Shown in pieces: positions 7,157 through 13,239 of a stretch of DNA of 13,239 nucleotides. Below the pieces are notes generated by a model. The model did not search any database, was not told the origin of the DNA, and saw only the letters and a list, made by a program, of their open reading frames with translations. Made by a program: the position numbers and the translations under genes. Positions within the stretch are counted from its first letter, which is position 1; each line of letters begins with the position of its first letter. Source of the stretch: Segatella salivae DSM 15606 (GTDB taxonomy: Bacteria; Bacteroidota; Bacteroidia; Bacteroidales; Bacteroidaceae); assembly GCF_000185845.1 (NCBI RefSeq), contig NZ_GL629647.1, forward strand, positions 239,281-252,519. Reading direction: 5' to 3'.

Positions 7157-8731
7157 ATGTATCGAATTCTTTCAAGTATATTTTTCATACTTTTGTTTTG
7201 CATGGCGTGCAGCAATAAATATGAAAATCCCAATAAAAACATAGAATTATCAGATTTTGAGCCTTTAGGCTCATCGGCATTTACGCTGAAGGCCAAGCGT
7301 ATTCAGCATTTTTTAAGGCAAACAGCCTTTGCCGATGCCGACTCAACAGCCACTGATATGCGTGTGAAATCGTACTATTTAAATGGTGGAACATGTATAT
7401 GGATTAATCGACAAGGTGTTAATGACCAGGCTGATACCTTGCTTTCCTATCTGAAGACAGTCGACCAATTGGGTTTTAGCAAGAAAAAGTTTCGCGTTTA
7501 TGAGATAGAAGAGGGACTGAAAAGATTTCGAACGTTAGACTTTGACAAACAAAGCAATTCCATTAATAAGGTTGCTGCTCAGCTTGAATACAACTTAACA
7601 AAGGCTTATTTACGCTATACTACAGGACAAAAGTTTGGATTTGTCAATCCCTATCGTCTGTTTAATCGTATGGATGTGAGGGATAGTGACTCTGTAAGTG
7701 TTAGTTATGCAACTCTATTTGATGTTCCCATGCAGCGTGTGGGGAAAGACTTTTATAGATCAGCATTAGATAAAATAGAGCATGATAGCGTGGGAGTATT
7801 CCTTCATGAGATACAACCTAAGAGCGAGTTATATTCACAACTCCAAAGTTTATTAGCAATAACACGGGATAAAAACGAAAGAAGAACTATCTTGTGCAAT
7901 ATGGATCGCTGCCGTTGGCGCTATAAAGATACGCCTGATTTGCATGAGAAATATGTTTTGGTAAATATCCCTTCGTTTCATTTACGCATGGTTAATCGTG
8001 ATGATGTGAGAGAAATGAAGATAGGATGTGGTTCAAAAGATACTAAGACCCCATTGTTGACGAGCCGTATTATACGTATGGATGTCAATCCACAATGGAT
8101 AGTTCCGCGTAGTATTATAAAGAAAAGTATAGTTAATCATTGTGGTGATAGGCACTATTTTGATAGCCATCATTTCTTTGTTAGACACAGAAAAACGGGT
8201 AAAAAGATACCTTTTGACCAGATCACAAGGGAGATGTTGCTCAGCAAAGACTATTTAGTCATTCAGACAGGTGGTTTGGGTAATTCACTCGGTAGAATCA
8301 TTTTTCGTTTTCCTAATGGCTTTAGTGTTTTCCTGCATGACACAAATCAGCAGAATATTTTTTCTCAAACTGATCGTGATGTTAGTCACGGTTGTGTACG
8401 CGTAGAACGACCTTTTGACTTAGCGGTATTCTTGTTGAAAGATAAAGAGGCTTCAATCATTCGGAAGCTTCATTATTCTATGACTGCAAAAATAGGTGAA
8501 GAGGGGGTAAACTCTTCTGAAGAGGAACATAAAAATATGGAGAAAACAAGGCCTGATACTCTAAAAAAGTCACTTATTCTCAGGTCTTTGAGCGTAGAAC
8601 CTCAGGTTCCTATCTATCTCACCTATTTCACAATATATCCTGATGGCAAAGGAAAACTTCAGCATTTCGCGGATGTTTATGGATTTGATAAAGTCATCTT
8701 TAAATCTCTTAGGAACTATGGTGCAGAATGA
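7157..8731 (+). CDS. L,D-transpeptidase family lipoprotein (YkuD domain, YcbB-like layout)
   Basis: A 524-aa predicted cell-envelope enzyme. Residues 1-17 are a signal peptide ending MAC, so Cys18 is a probable lipid anchor, though Cys at -3 is not the usual lipobox residue. Residues about 40-250 resemble the helical scaffold that precedes the catalytic domain in YcbB-type enzymes ('WINRQGVNDQADTLLSYLK', 'YLRYTTGQ'). The YkuD catalytic domain spans about 265-430 with 'FLHDTN' (His394) and SHGCVRVERP (His411, nucleophile Cys413). A C-terminal part (about 470-524, 'VPIYLTYFTIYPDGKGKLQ') also fits YcbB. The family cuts a tetrapeptide stem and joins it to another diaminopimelate (3-3 cross-links) or to a protein. 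I see no clear peptidoglycan-binding (PF01471) repeat. The ATG at 7157 places the signal peptide correctly. Confidence 0.93.
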   Translation: MYRILSSIFFILLFCMACSNKYENPNKNIELSDFEPLGSSAFTLKAKRIQHFLRQTAFADADSTATDMRVKSYYLNGGTCIWINRQGVNDQADTLLSYLKTVDQLGFSKKKFRVYEIEEGLKRFRTLDFDKQSNSINKVAAQLEYNLTKAYLRYTTGQKFGFVNPYRLFNRMDVRDSDSVSVSYATLFDVPMQRVGKDFYRSALDKIEHDSVGVFLHEIQPKSELYSQLQSLLAITRDKNERRTILCNMDRCRWRYKDTPDLHEKYVLVNIPSFHLRMVNRDDVREMKIGCGSKDTKTPLLTSRIIRMDVNPQWIVPRSIIKKSIVNHCGDRHYFDSHHFFVRHRKTGKKIPFDQITREMLLSKDYLVIQTGGLGNSLGRIIFRFPNGFSVFLHDTNQQNIFSQTDRDVSHGCVRVERPFDLAVFLLKDKEASIIRKLHYSMTAKIGEEGVNSSEEEHKNMEKTRPDTLKKSLILRSLSVEPQVPIYLTYFTIYPDGKGKLQHFADVYGFDKVIFKSLRNYGAE

Positions 8732-8778
8732 TGTTATTCATATGCGATTGGTTTATGTGAGTGTTTGGAAAACAATTT

Positions 8779-8827
8779 GCGTCATTTAACCTCGTAATTA
8801 GATACGTTTTACAGGATAAAATGACGC
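8779..8827. promoter_or_regulatory. 9-bp inverted repeat upstream of truA
   Basis: GCGTCATTT (8779-8787) and AAATGACGC (8819-8827) are perfect inverted copies separated by 31 bases, lying in the 180-base gap between the L,D-transpeptidase and truA. The gap also holds TACGTTTT (8803-8810), one base off the -7 consensus, and a TTTG (8776-8779) 23 bases before it. The repeat could be an operator flanking a weak promoter or a leader stem; neither is shown. Confidence 0.35.
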
Positions 8828-8911
8828 TCTTTATGATATAATTCAATACAAAACCCAAATTGCTTGAATGTCATTCGAATAGCGAAAGAATGGGAAAGAA
8901 AATATAGATGT

Positions 8912-9643
8912 ATGCAAAGATATTTCATTTATTTTTGTTATGATGGTACAGCATACCATGGTTGGCAGATTCAACCCAATGGCATGTCTGTGCAAGAAAC
9001 TCTCCAAAATGCTTTGTCGACAATCCTTCGGCAGCGTGTAGAGATAGTTGGTGCAGGACGAACTGATACAGGTGTGCATGCACGTATGATGGTTGCACAT
9101 TTAGATTTGGCCGAAGAAATTGAATGTGAGCAGTTAACCTATAAGCTCAATAGACTCCTGCCGCGTGATATTTCCGTTTTTAACATCCAACCTGTTGATA
9201 GTAACATGCACGCACGTTTCTCTGCAAAATGGCGTACTTATCGTTATTTCATCCACACACGAAAGGACCCTTTTCTTCGAAAATACTCGTATGAAAGTCC
9301 TTATTTGCTTGATTTTGAACTGATGGAGCAAGGAGCTGAGCTATTGAAACAACACCAAGACTTTGCTGCTTTTTGTAAATCGGGGGCAGATAATACAACA
9401 ACACTCTGTACAATTAAAGAGAGTAAATGGGTTAAGACATCTCCTTATTCATGGTATTTTGAGATTACTGCCAATCGCTTTTTAAGGAATATGGTGCGTG
9501 CAACCGTTGGAACACTAATTTTGTTAGGAAGACATCGCATTACAATTAAAGACTTGGAACGAATATTAGAAGAAGGAAACCGGAGTCAAGCAGGTGAGAG
9601 TATGCCTGGACATGCTTTGTTTTTAGAAAATATAGAATATTAA
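8912..9643 (+). CDS. truA: tRNA pseudouridine(38-40) synthase (EC 5.4.99.12)
   Basis: A 243-aa cytoplasmic enzyme that isomerises uridines 38, 39 and 40 of the tRNA anticodon stem-loop to pseudouridine. 'RYFIYFCYDGTAYHGWQIQP' at the N-terminus and GAGRTDTGVHA (48-58) are family signatures; Asp52 is the catalytic residue. 'TYRYFIHTRKDPF' and the C-terminal 'FLRNMVRATVGTLILLG' are also typical. I choose ATG 8912 over an in-frame TTG at 8864, because the family normally begins a few residues before the 'YDG' motif and the extra 16 residues look like leader sequence. Length fits the family (about 240-270). The EamA-type gene follows 3 bases after the stop, so the two form an operon. Confidence 0.97.
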   Translation: MQRYFIYFCYDGTAYHGWQIQPNGMSVQETLQNALSTILRQRVEIVGAGRTDTGVHARMMVAHLDLAEEIECEQLTYKLNRLLPRDISVFNIQPVDSNMHARFSAKWRTYRYFIHTRKDPFLRKYSYESPYLLDFELMEQGAELLKQHQDFAAFCKSGADNTTTLCTIKESKWVKTSPYSWYFEITANRFLRNMVRATVGTLILLGRHRITIKDLERILEEGNRSQAGESMPGHALFLENIEY

Positions 9644-9646
9644 TAG

Positions 9647-10570
9647 ATGATGTGGTTAATTTTAGCTTTTCTCTCAGCAGGCCTGTTGGGATTTTATGAT
9701 TCGTTCAAAAAGAAAGCGTTAAACGACAATGCAGTGCTTCCGATTCTATTCTTGAATACGGTCTTTTCGTCACTAATCTTCTTGCCTTTTATCGTATTGT
9801 CATCAACCACTCATATCTTTGATGGCAGTATTTTCTATGTTTCACAAGGAGGTTGGGAGGTTCATCGCTATATCATTCTAAAAAGTTTGATTGTTTTGTC
9901 GAGTTGGATATTCGGCTATTTTGCAATGAAACATCTCCCACTTACTATTGTTGGACCAATCAACGCTACACGCCCTGTAATGGTACTTGTTGGTGCTATG
10001 CTTGTATTTGGTGAGCGTTTAAATGGTTGGCAGTGGGCCGGTGTAACACTTGCAGCCATTTCTTTCTTGATGTTGAGTAAGAGTGGACGTCGTGAAGGAA
10101 TTGATTTTAAGCACAATAAATGGATTTTCTTCCTTGTGATTGCAGCATTATTAGGGGCTGTTAGTGGACTATACGACAAATATCTGATGGCAAATGCTAC
10201 TGATGGTGGTGTTGGAATAGACCGTATGATAGTGCAAAGTTGGTATAACATTTACCAGATGTTATTAATGGGAATCATGATGATTGTATTGTGGTGGCCA
10301 ACGCGTTATCGTACAACTCCATTTCATTGGGACTGGTCTGTGGTGTTTATCTCAGTGTTCTTATGTGCTGCTGACTTTGTTTATTTCTATGCTTTAAGCT
10401 TACCAGGGGCTATGATTTCAATTGTAAGTATGGTTAGACGAGGAAGCGTTTTGGTTAGTTTTCTGTCGGGAGCAATATTCTTTCATGAGAAGAATCTTAA
10501 GGCAAAAGCTTTTGATTTGGCATTAGTGCTGCTGGGAATGATATTTTTATATATAGGATCGAGAGGATAA
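9647..10570 (+). CDS. EamA-family (drug/metabolite transporter superfamily) permease
   Basis: A 307-aa integral inner-membrane protein with roughly ten hydrophobic segments, arranged as two halves (about 1-145 and 155-305), the usual layout of a duplicated EamA domain. The first half ends 'GERLNGWQWAGVTLAAISFLML', and the second has the matching 'FFHEKNLKAKAFDLALVLLGMIFLYIGS' region; these loop-plus-final-helix elements are characteristic. The likely role is export or import of a small metabolite; the substrate cannot be read from the sequence. ATG 9647 is followed directly by another ATG (9650). It starts 3 bases after truA stops, implying co-transcription and probably translational coupling, but no functional link to tRNA modification is implied. 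No terminator is seen before the dapA promoter. Confidence 0.88.
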   Translation: MMWLILAFLSAGLLGFYDSFKKKALNDNAVLPILFLNTVFSSLIFLPFIVLSSTTHIFDGSIFYVSQGGWEVHRYIILKSLIVLSSWIFGYFAMKHLPLTIVGPINATRPVMVLVGAMLVFGERLNGWQWAGVTLAAISFLMLSKSGRREGIDFKHNKWIFFLVIAALLGAVSGLYDKYLMANATDGGVGIDRMIVQSWYNIYQMLLMGIMMIVLWWPTRYRTTPFHWDWSVVFISVFLCAADFVYFYALSLPGAMISIVSMVRRGSVLVSFLSGAIFFHEKNLKAKAFDLALVLLGMIFLYIGSRG

Positions 10571-10613
10571 AGTAGGGAAGAACTATACTTCTGAATTTAT
10601 TTGTCAGATAATC

Positions 10614-10644
10614 TTTGCAAATCGATATAAATCTTGTATCTTTG
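10614..10644 (+). promoter_or_regulatory. Bacteroidetes-type promoter of dapA
   Basis: TTTG (10614-10617), a 19-base spacer and TATCTTTG (10637-10644) give a full consensus match. The start site should lie near 10650, leaving a 26-base leader before ATG 10676. Confidence 0.8.
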
Positions 10645-10675
10645 TAGACATGATTGAAAGTAAAAACAATACGAT

Positions 10676-11563
10676 ATGGCACACAACATCTTCAAAGGCT
10701 TAGGAATAGCTTTGATAACCCCCTTTACATTAGAAGGTAAAGTGGATTATAAATCACTTAGACGGCTATTGGACTATCAATTGGCTAATGGCGCTGACTT
10801 CTTATGTATCTTGGCGACCACAGGAGAAGCTCCTTGCTTGACAAAAGAAGAGAAAGAAGAACTCACTTCGTTTATAAAAGGTGTTGTTGGAGGCAGGATT
10901 CCTATACTGAAATATTGTGGAGGAAACAATACTGCAGCTGTTGTCGATGAAATAAAAACAACAGATTGGACGGGAATTGATGGTATTTTGAGTATATGTC
11001 CTTATTATAATAAACCTTCGCAAGATGGACTTTACCAGCATTTTAAGGCCATAGCAGAAGTTAGTCCGTTGCCAATTGTATTATATAATGTACCAGGACG
11101 TACAGGAATCAATATGAAAGCAGAAACCACAGTCAAGCTTGCTAAGGACTTTTCTAATATAGTTGCTATTAAAGAAGCCAGTGGAAGCCTTGAACAAGTG
11201 GATGAGATAATAAAGAATAAGCCAGATAATTTCGATGTCATTAGCGGCGATGATGCACTTACTTTCTCTATGATTGCAAGTGGGGCAGCAGGAGTTATTT
11301 CGGTGATTGGTAATGCACTACCAAAGGAATTTAGCAGAATGATTCGATTAGAGTTTAATGGTGAGTATGAACCTGCACGCAAAATTCATCACATGTTCAC
11401 AGAACTTTACTCTTTACTCTTTGTAGATGGGAATCCTGCGGGCTGCAAAGCATTATTAAACGATATGGGAATGATTGAGAACGTACTTCGACTTCCACTC
11501 GTTCCTACAACCATAACAACAAAACAAAAGATGGCTGATATCTTGAAAGAATTAAGAATATAA
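10676..11563 (+). CDS. dapA: 4-hydroxy-tetrahydrodipicolinate synthase (EC 4.3.3.7)
   Basis: A 295-aa cytoplasmic TIM-barrel enzyme that condenses pyruvate with aspartate semialdehyde, the first committed step to diaminopimelate and lysine. 'LATTGEAP' (46-53) is the family TTGE motif (Thr48/Thr49), 'VLYNVPGRTG' carries Tyr137 and Arg142, and 'VAIKEASG' carries Lys166, the Schiff-base lysine. Length is the usual 290-300. ATG 10676 gives the typical N-terminal 'FKGLGIALITPF'. It has its own promoter (10614-10644) and so can be expressed separately from truA and the EamA-type gene. Diaminopimelate made through this step is the residue that the nearby L,D-transpeptidase would cross-link, though clustering may be chance. 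No clear terminator follows at once; the first T-tract hairpin downstream is at 11726-11758. Confidence 0.97.
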   Translation: MAHNIFKGLGIALITPFTLEGKVDYKSLRRLLDYQLANGADFLCILATTGEAPCLTKEEKEELTSFIKGVVGGRIPILKYCGGNNTAAVVDEIKTTDWTGIDGILSICPYYNKPSQDGLYQHFKAIAEVSPLPIVLYNVPGRTGINMKAETTVKLAKDFSNIVAIKEASGSLEQVDEIIKNKPDNFDVISGDDALTFSMIASGAAGVISVIGNALPKEFSRMIRLEFNGEYEPARKIHHMFTELYSLLFVDGNPAGCKALLNDMGMIENVLRLPLVPTTITTKQKMADILKELRI

Positions 11564-11651
11564 TACATTCTTTAATTTCAAATGCAAACGATTTAATTTC
11601 TCTTTAAAAACGCTAAATATGCACTTTATAAAAGAGAATGATGGTATTTCT

Positions 11652-11683
11652 TTTGGAAGAACACAAAAAAATACCTATCTTTG
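11652..11683 (+). promoter_or_regulatory. Orphan Bacteroidetes-type promoter between dapA and rnpB
   Basis: TTTG (11652-11655), a 20-base spacer and TATCTTTG (11676-11683) match the consensus as well as the rnpB promoter does, yet no protein gene follows. By analogy with rnpB, whose mature 5' end is about 6 bases after its TTTG, transcription should start near 11688. Confidence 0.7.
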
Positions 11684-11687
11684 CAAC

Positions 11688-11758
11688 ATGTTTTTCATGG
11701 TATTAGATTATTAAGGTTAAAGAAGAAATTGGTTGTCGTGAGGCAATCAATTTTTTTT
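11688..11758 (+). ncRNA. Candidate ~70-nt small RNA upstream of rnpB
   Basis: The stretch between the orphan promoter (11652-11683) and the hairpin AAATTGGTTG (11726-11735) / CAATCAATTT (11744-11753), which has an 8-base loop and runs into eight Ts (11751-11758), has the form of a complete small RNA gene. The stem has one G-U pair. It could also be dapA's terminator combined with an upstream rnpB promoter, but the terminator would then block that promoter. An 8-codon frame (ATG 11688 to TAA 11714) starts right at the predicted 5' end and is more likely chance. No RNA family is recognised. Confidence 0.4.
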
Positions 11759-11784
11759 CATTTATAACAAAGTTATTCATTTAT

Positions 11785-11815
11785 TTTGTAAAACACATCT
11801 TTTGCGTTATCTTTG
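11785..11815 (+). promoter_or_regulatory. Bacteroidetes-type promoter of rnpB
   Basis: TTTG (11785-11788), a 19-base spacer and TATCTTTG (11808-11815). The 5' strand of the RNase P RNA P1 helix begins at 11821, six bases after the element, which calibrates start sites for the other promoters in the window. Confidence 0.85.
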
Positions 11816-11820
11816 CATAC

Positions 11821-12239
11821 AGAAAGCAGTGTTTCGGCTCTGTTGCTGGCGTTTGTTTTGACGCGAGAGGAAAGTCCGGGCAGCATAGGACACTCCACTT
11901 CCGAAAATAGAAGCTATTGGTGACAGTAGGTGTTGGTAGAAGAAAATAACCGCCTTGTAAAACGAAACTGAAAGGAATAGCCTTTCAAGTCCATTCAAGG
12001 TAAGGGTGAGAAGGTAGTGTAAGAGACTACCAGCTGACAGGCGATTGTCAGGCTGTGCTATCTGGAGGCTGCAAGTTCATGTATACCGTAGACTGAAAGT
12101 TGTCCGCTTAAAGATTATAAATCGCTACGGAGGGTAGAATGCTTAAGCTGTGGGGTGACTCACAGATTAGATAAATAACAGGGCGCCATCGCTTTGATGG
12201 AGACAGAACCCGGCTTATAGGAACACTGCTTTCTTTTTT
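11821..12239 (+). ncRNA. rnpB: RNase P RNA, bacterial class A
   Basis: Catalytic RNA of RNase P, which cuts the 5' leader from precursor tRNAs. The universally conserved GAGGAAAGTCCGGGC lies at 11867-11881 and its partner region ACAGAACCCGGCTTATAGG at 12203-12221. The ends pair as the P1 helix: AGAAAGCAGTGTT (11821-11833) with AACACTGCTTTCT (12222-12234). This is followed by T-rich sequence, so the helix also works as the terminator. The overall length of about 415 nt is usual for the class. It sits behind a perfect promoter and is flanked by unrelated genes. The ends are set from the helix, and a few bases either way are uncertain. Confidence 0.97.
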
Positions 12240-12270
12240 CTTTATTCTTTAATAAAATTTATTTCGAAAC

Positions 12271-12696
12271 ATGAACTTTACCTTAAATGAAACAGAATAC
12301 AAAGTAGATGATTTGCAACAAGCTGTTTGGCGGATGATTAATACATATGGAGAATCTGATGATTTTCCACAGATGAAAAGCTATGGTGTAACCAATGAAT
12401 CTTTGCAATCATATTTATTTGATAAACAAATGATTCTTGATAGCATGGGAAGTGAACGTTTTCAAATGACTTTATGCGGTATCTTTATCGTTATTCCAAT
12501 CTTTATTGCTTCATTTTTCCCAGATAAAGATTTACCATTTGGACGCTATACGGCTATTGTTTGTGGAGTAGGGGGAGCACTCCTCTTTGGAGTTATCAAG
12601 TTGTTTATGAATTATATCATCAAGAAAAGGCTTCAAAAGTTATTTGATAGCAATCATGAAACTTACATAGAACAAGTGCTTTCATATAAAAGATAA
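12271..12696 (+). CDS. Hypothetical two-TM membrane protein (141 aa)
   Basis: I do not recognise this protein. Residues 1-60 are soluble and polar ('FTLNETEYKVDDLQQAVWRMINTYG'). Two hydrophobic segments follow at about 67-85 ('MTLCGIFIVIPIFIASFF') and 91-113 ('YTAIVCGVGGALLFGVIKLFM'), joined by a short charged turn (PDKDLPFGR), and a basic C-terminal tail (114-141) probably sits in the cytoplasm. No signal peptide or enzyme motif is visible. Codon use is like the surrounding housekeeping genes. It starts 31 bases after the rnpB T-tract; no consensus promoter is evident in between, so it may depend on read-through from rnpB or on a weak promoter. It converges on tRNA-Cys, and the hairpin at 12711-12733 has no T-tract on this strand. 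Confidence 0.7.
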   Translation: MNFTLNETEYKVDDLQQAVWRMINTYGESDDFPQMKSYGVTNESLQSYLFDKQMILDSMGSERFQMTLCGIFIVIPIFIASFFPDKDLPFGRYTAIVCGVGGALLFGVIKLFMNYIIKKRLQKLFDSNHETYIEQVLSYKR

Positions 12697-12703
12697 TAGG
12701 AAA

Positions 12704-12733
12704 AAATAAAAGGTTGAGTATAAAACTCAACCT
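12704..12733 (-). terminator. Terminator of tRNA-Cys
   Basis: AGGTTGAGT (12711-12719) and ACTCAACCT (12725-12733) form a perfect 9-bp stem with a 5-base loop. Read on the minus strand it begins a few bases after the tRNA 3' end and runs into TTTATTTTTT. Confidence 0.85.
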
Positions 12734-12738
12734 AAAAG

Positions 12739-12809
12739 AGGTACCTAGCAGAGTCGAACTGCTCTACACGGTTTTGCAGACCGTTACCTAACCGATCGGC
12801 CAAGGTACC
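12739..12809 (-). tRNA. tRNA-Cys, anticodon GCA
   Basis: On the minus strand GGTACCT (12809-12803) pairs with AGGTACC (12746-12740), followed by T at 12739, the U73 discriminator expected for cysteine tRNA. The anticodon arm ACGGT-CTGCAAA-ACCGT gives anticodon GCA, and GTTCGAC is present in the T loop. CCA is not encoded. The 71-base length is normal for this isoacceptor. Confidence 0.96.
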
Positions 12810-12832
12810 ATTTCGTTTCCGAATTGCGGTTG

Positions 12833-12864
12833 CAAAGGTAATATAAAAAAACAATTTGACCAAA
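12833..12864 (-). promoter_or_regulatory. Bacteroidetes-type promoter of tRNA-Cys
   Basis: On the minus strand TTTG (12864-12861), a 20-base spacer and TACCTTTG (12840-12833). The start site should lie near 12827, giving an 18-base 5' leader for RNase P to remove. It starts just after the stop of the Cys-rich protein gene. Confidence 0.75.
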
Positions 12865-12869
12865 TATAT

Positions 12870-13040
12870 TCATTGTTTTTTTTCTACTTTTTTGCATTTA
12901 TCATAAAATGCACAGCCTGCACATTTGTAGTCTTTACATTTAACGTTGTTATAAATAGCCTTGTAGAGATTTCTTAATACAAAGCAGACTGAAAGTGCAA
13001 TGACTACAAAAATTACAATATATTGAATGGAAATACTCAT
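12870..13040 (-). CDS. FeoB-associated Cys-rich membrane protein (56 aa)
   Basis: Translation from ATG 13040 to TGA 12872-12870 gives a 56-aa protein: one N-terminal TM helix ('IQYIVIFVVIALSVCFVL', about 5-22), a short linker, then a Cys cluster 'CKDYKCAGCAFYDKCKK' with C-x5-C-x2-C-x5-C spacing, and a Lys-rich tail. This is the pattern of the FeoB-associated small membrane proteins (PF12669), commonly found beside ferrous iron transporter genes; the Cys cluster may bind iron or another metal. Any feoB would lie outside this window, and none is visible here. The gene is too short for most ORF scans but has its own promoter (13145-13175) and a structured leader. tRNA-Cys follows on the same strand, with its own promoter. 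Confidence 0.85.
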   Translation of the reverse strand: MSISIQYIVIFVVIALSVCFVLRNLYKAIYNNVKCKDYKCAGCAFYDKCKKVEKKQ

Positions 13041-13054
13041 GCTGTATTTGGTAA

Positions 13055-13097
13055 ACGGACAGAATTATATATTTTTATATATACAAAATCTGCCCGT
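13055..13097 (-). promoter_or_regulatory. 5' UTR hairpin of the Cys-rich membrane protein gene
   Basis: ACGGACAGA (13055-13063) and TCTGCCCGT (13089-13097) pair with one mismatch on the plus strand, but as minus-strand RNA the odd pair becomes a G-U wobble, so all 9 positions pair. The A+T-rich interior can form a second ATATAT stem. It has no T-tract and ends about 15 bases before the ATG, so it is not a terminator and could affect ribosome access. Confidence 0.5.
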
Positions 13098-13144
13098 ATA
13101 ATCAACCAGTTTTCAAATAATCAATTAATCAATTCATCTGTTTG

Positions 13145-13175
13145 CAAAGATATATTCAATTATTTTAAATTGCAA
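13145..13175 (-). promoter_or_regulatory. Bacteroidetes-type promoter of the Cys-rich membrane protein gene
   Basis: On the minus strand TTG (13175-13173), a 20-base spacer and TATCTTTG (13152-13145). The start near 13139 gives a leader of about 99 bases containing the 13055-13097 hairpin. The remaining bases to 13239 are A+T rich; I see no gene I can name there. Confidence 0.7.
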
Positions 13176-13239
13176 TCCTCATTTTTTATGATTTTTCTTG
13201 TAAGCTTCTTAAATGATAAAACTAAAACTTTATATTGAT

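Noticed and set aside
6853..7296. Minus-strand 147-codon frame over the CTD pseudogene and the start of the L,D-transpeptidase gene
   Set aside because: It is antisense to two supported features including a signal peptide, and its product looks like random low-complexity sequence.
11688..11714. 8-codon leader peptide ahead of rnpB
   Set aside because: Its ATG falls on the predicted transcript 5' end, there is no run of regulatory codons and no downstream protein gene to attenuate.
12739..13040. Functional link between tRNA-Cys and the adjacent Cys-rich protein gene
   Set aside because: Each has its own promoter, and tRNA genes sit beside unrelated genes often; the shared cysteine theme is most likely coincidence.
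13023..13238. 71-codon plus-strand frame at the right edge
   Set aside because: It overlaps the start, leader hairpin and promoter of the minus-strand Cys-rich protein gene and is mostly A+T-rich filler.
13160..13239. End of a feoB gene on the minus strand
   Set aside because: A frame ending at 13160 is open to the edge (ends NEDCNLK), but it is only about 25 codons, A+T rich and unlike any FeoB tail I know.

Overview
The window looks like a chromosomal segment of a Prevotella-type member of the Bacteroidales. The evidence is a fimbrillin-family surface lipoprotein, a probable DUF6261 protein, a small protein built almost entirely of a type IX secretion (T9SS)-like C-terminal domain, A-rich leaders instead of Shine-Dalgarno sites, and five good matches to the Bacteroidetes promoter (TTTG or TTG, 19-20 nt spacer, TAnnTTTG). 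Genus is inferred from gene types and protein style, not from a database match.

Bases 1-3777 are the accessory part. A 56-aa peptide gene (107-277) precedes a fimbrillin-family lipoprotein (314-2092), whose first ~580 bases are richer in G+C than the rest. Next come six tandem 40-41-bp units, each carrying a small hairpin (about 2100-2324), and a strong GNRA-loop hairpin/terminator (2342-2377). A 354-aa probable DUF6261 protein follows (2406-3470), then a run of hairpins ending in a strong terminator (3596-3634). The repeat array, leader hairpin, DUF6261-like gene and structured 3' region form the least explained unit in the window and are the best candidate for something undescribed.

Bases 3719-6581 hold ppdK (pyruvate, phosphate dikinase) on the minus strand, with its own promoter and terminator. 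Bases 6757-8731 hold a frameshifted signal-peptide/T9SS-CTD mini-protein and a YkuD-type L,D-transpeptidase lipoprotein. Bases 8912-11563 are housekeeping: truA, an EamA-type transporter 3 bases after it, and dapA with its own promoter. dapA feeds lysine and diaminopimelate synthesis, the latter being the residue that L,D-transpeptidases cross-link.

Bases 11652-12240 hold a possible ~70-nt small RNA with its own promoter and terminator, followed by rnpB (RNase P RNA) with a perfect promoter. A two-TM hypothetical protein (12271-12696) follows. On the minus strand are tRNA-Cys(GCA), with promoter and terminator, and a 56-aa FeoB-associated Cys-rich membrane protein whose promoter and 5' UTR hairpin lie near the right edge. 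Several real genes (the 56-aa peptide, the Cys-rich protein, the RNAs) are too short or non-coding for a simple ORF scan.
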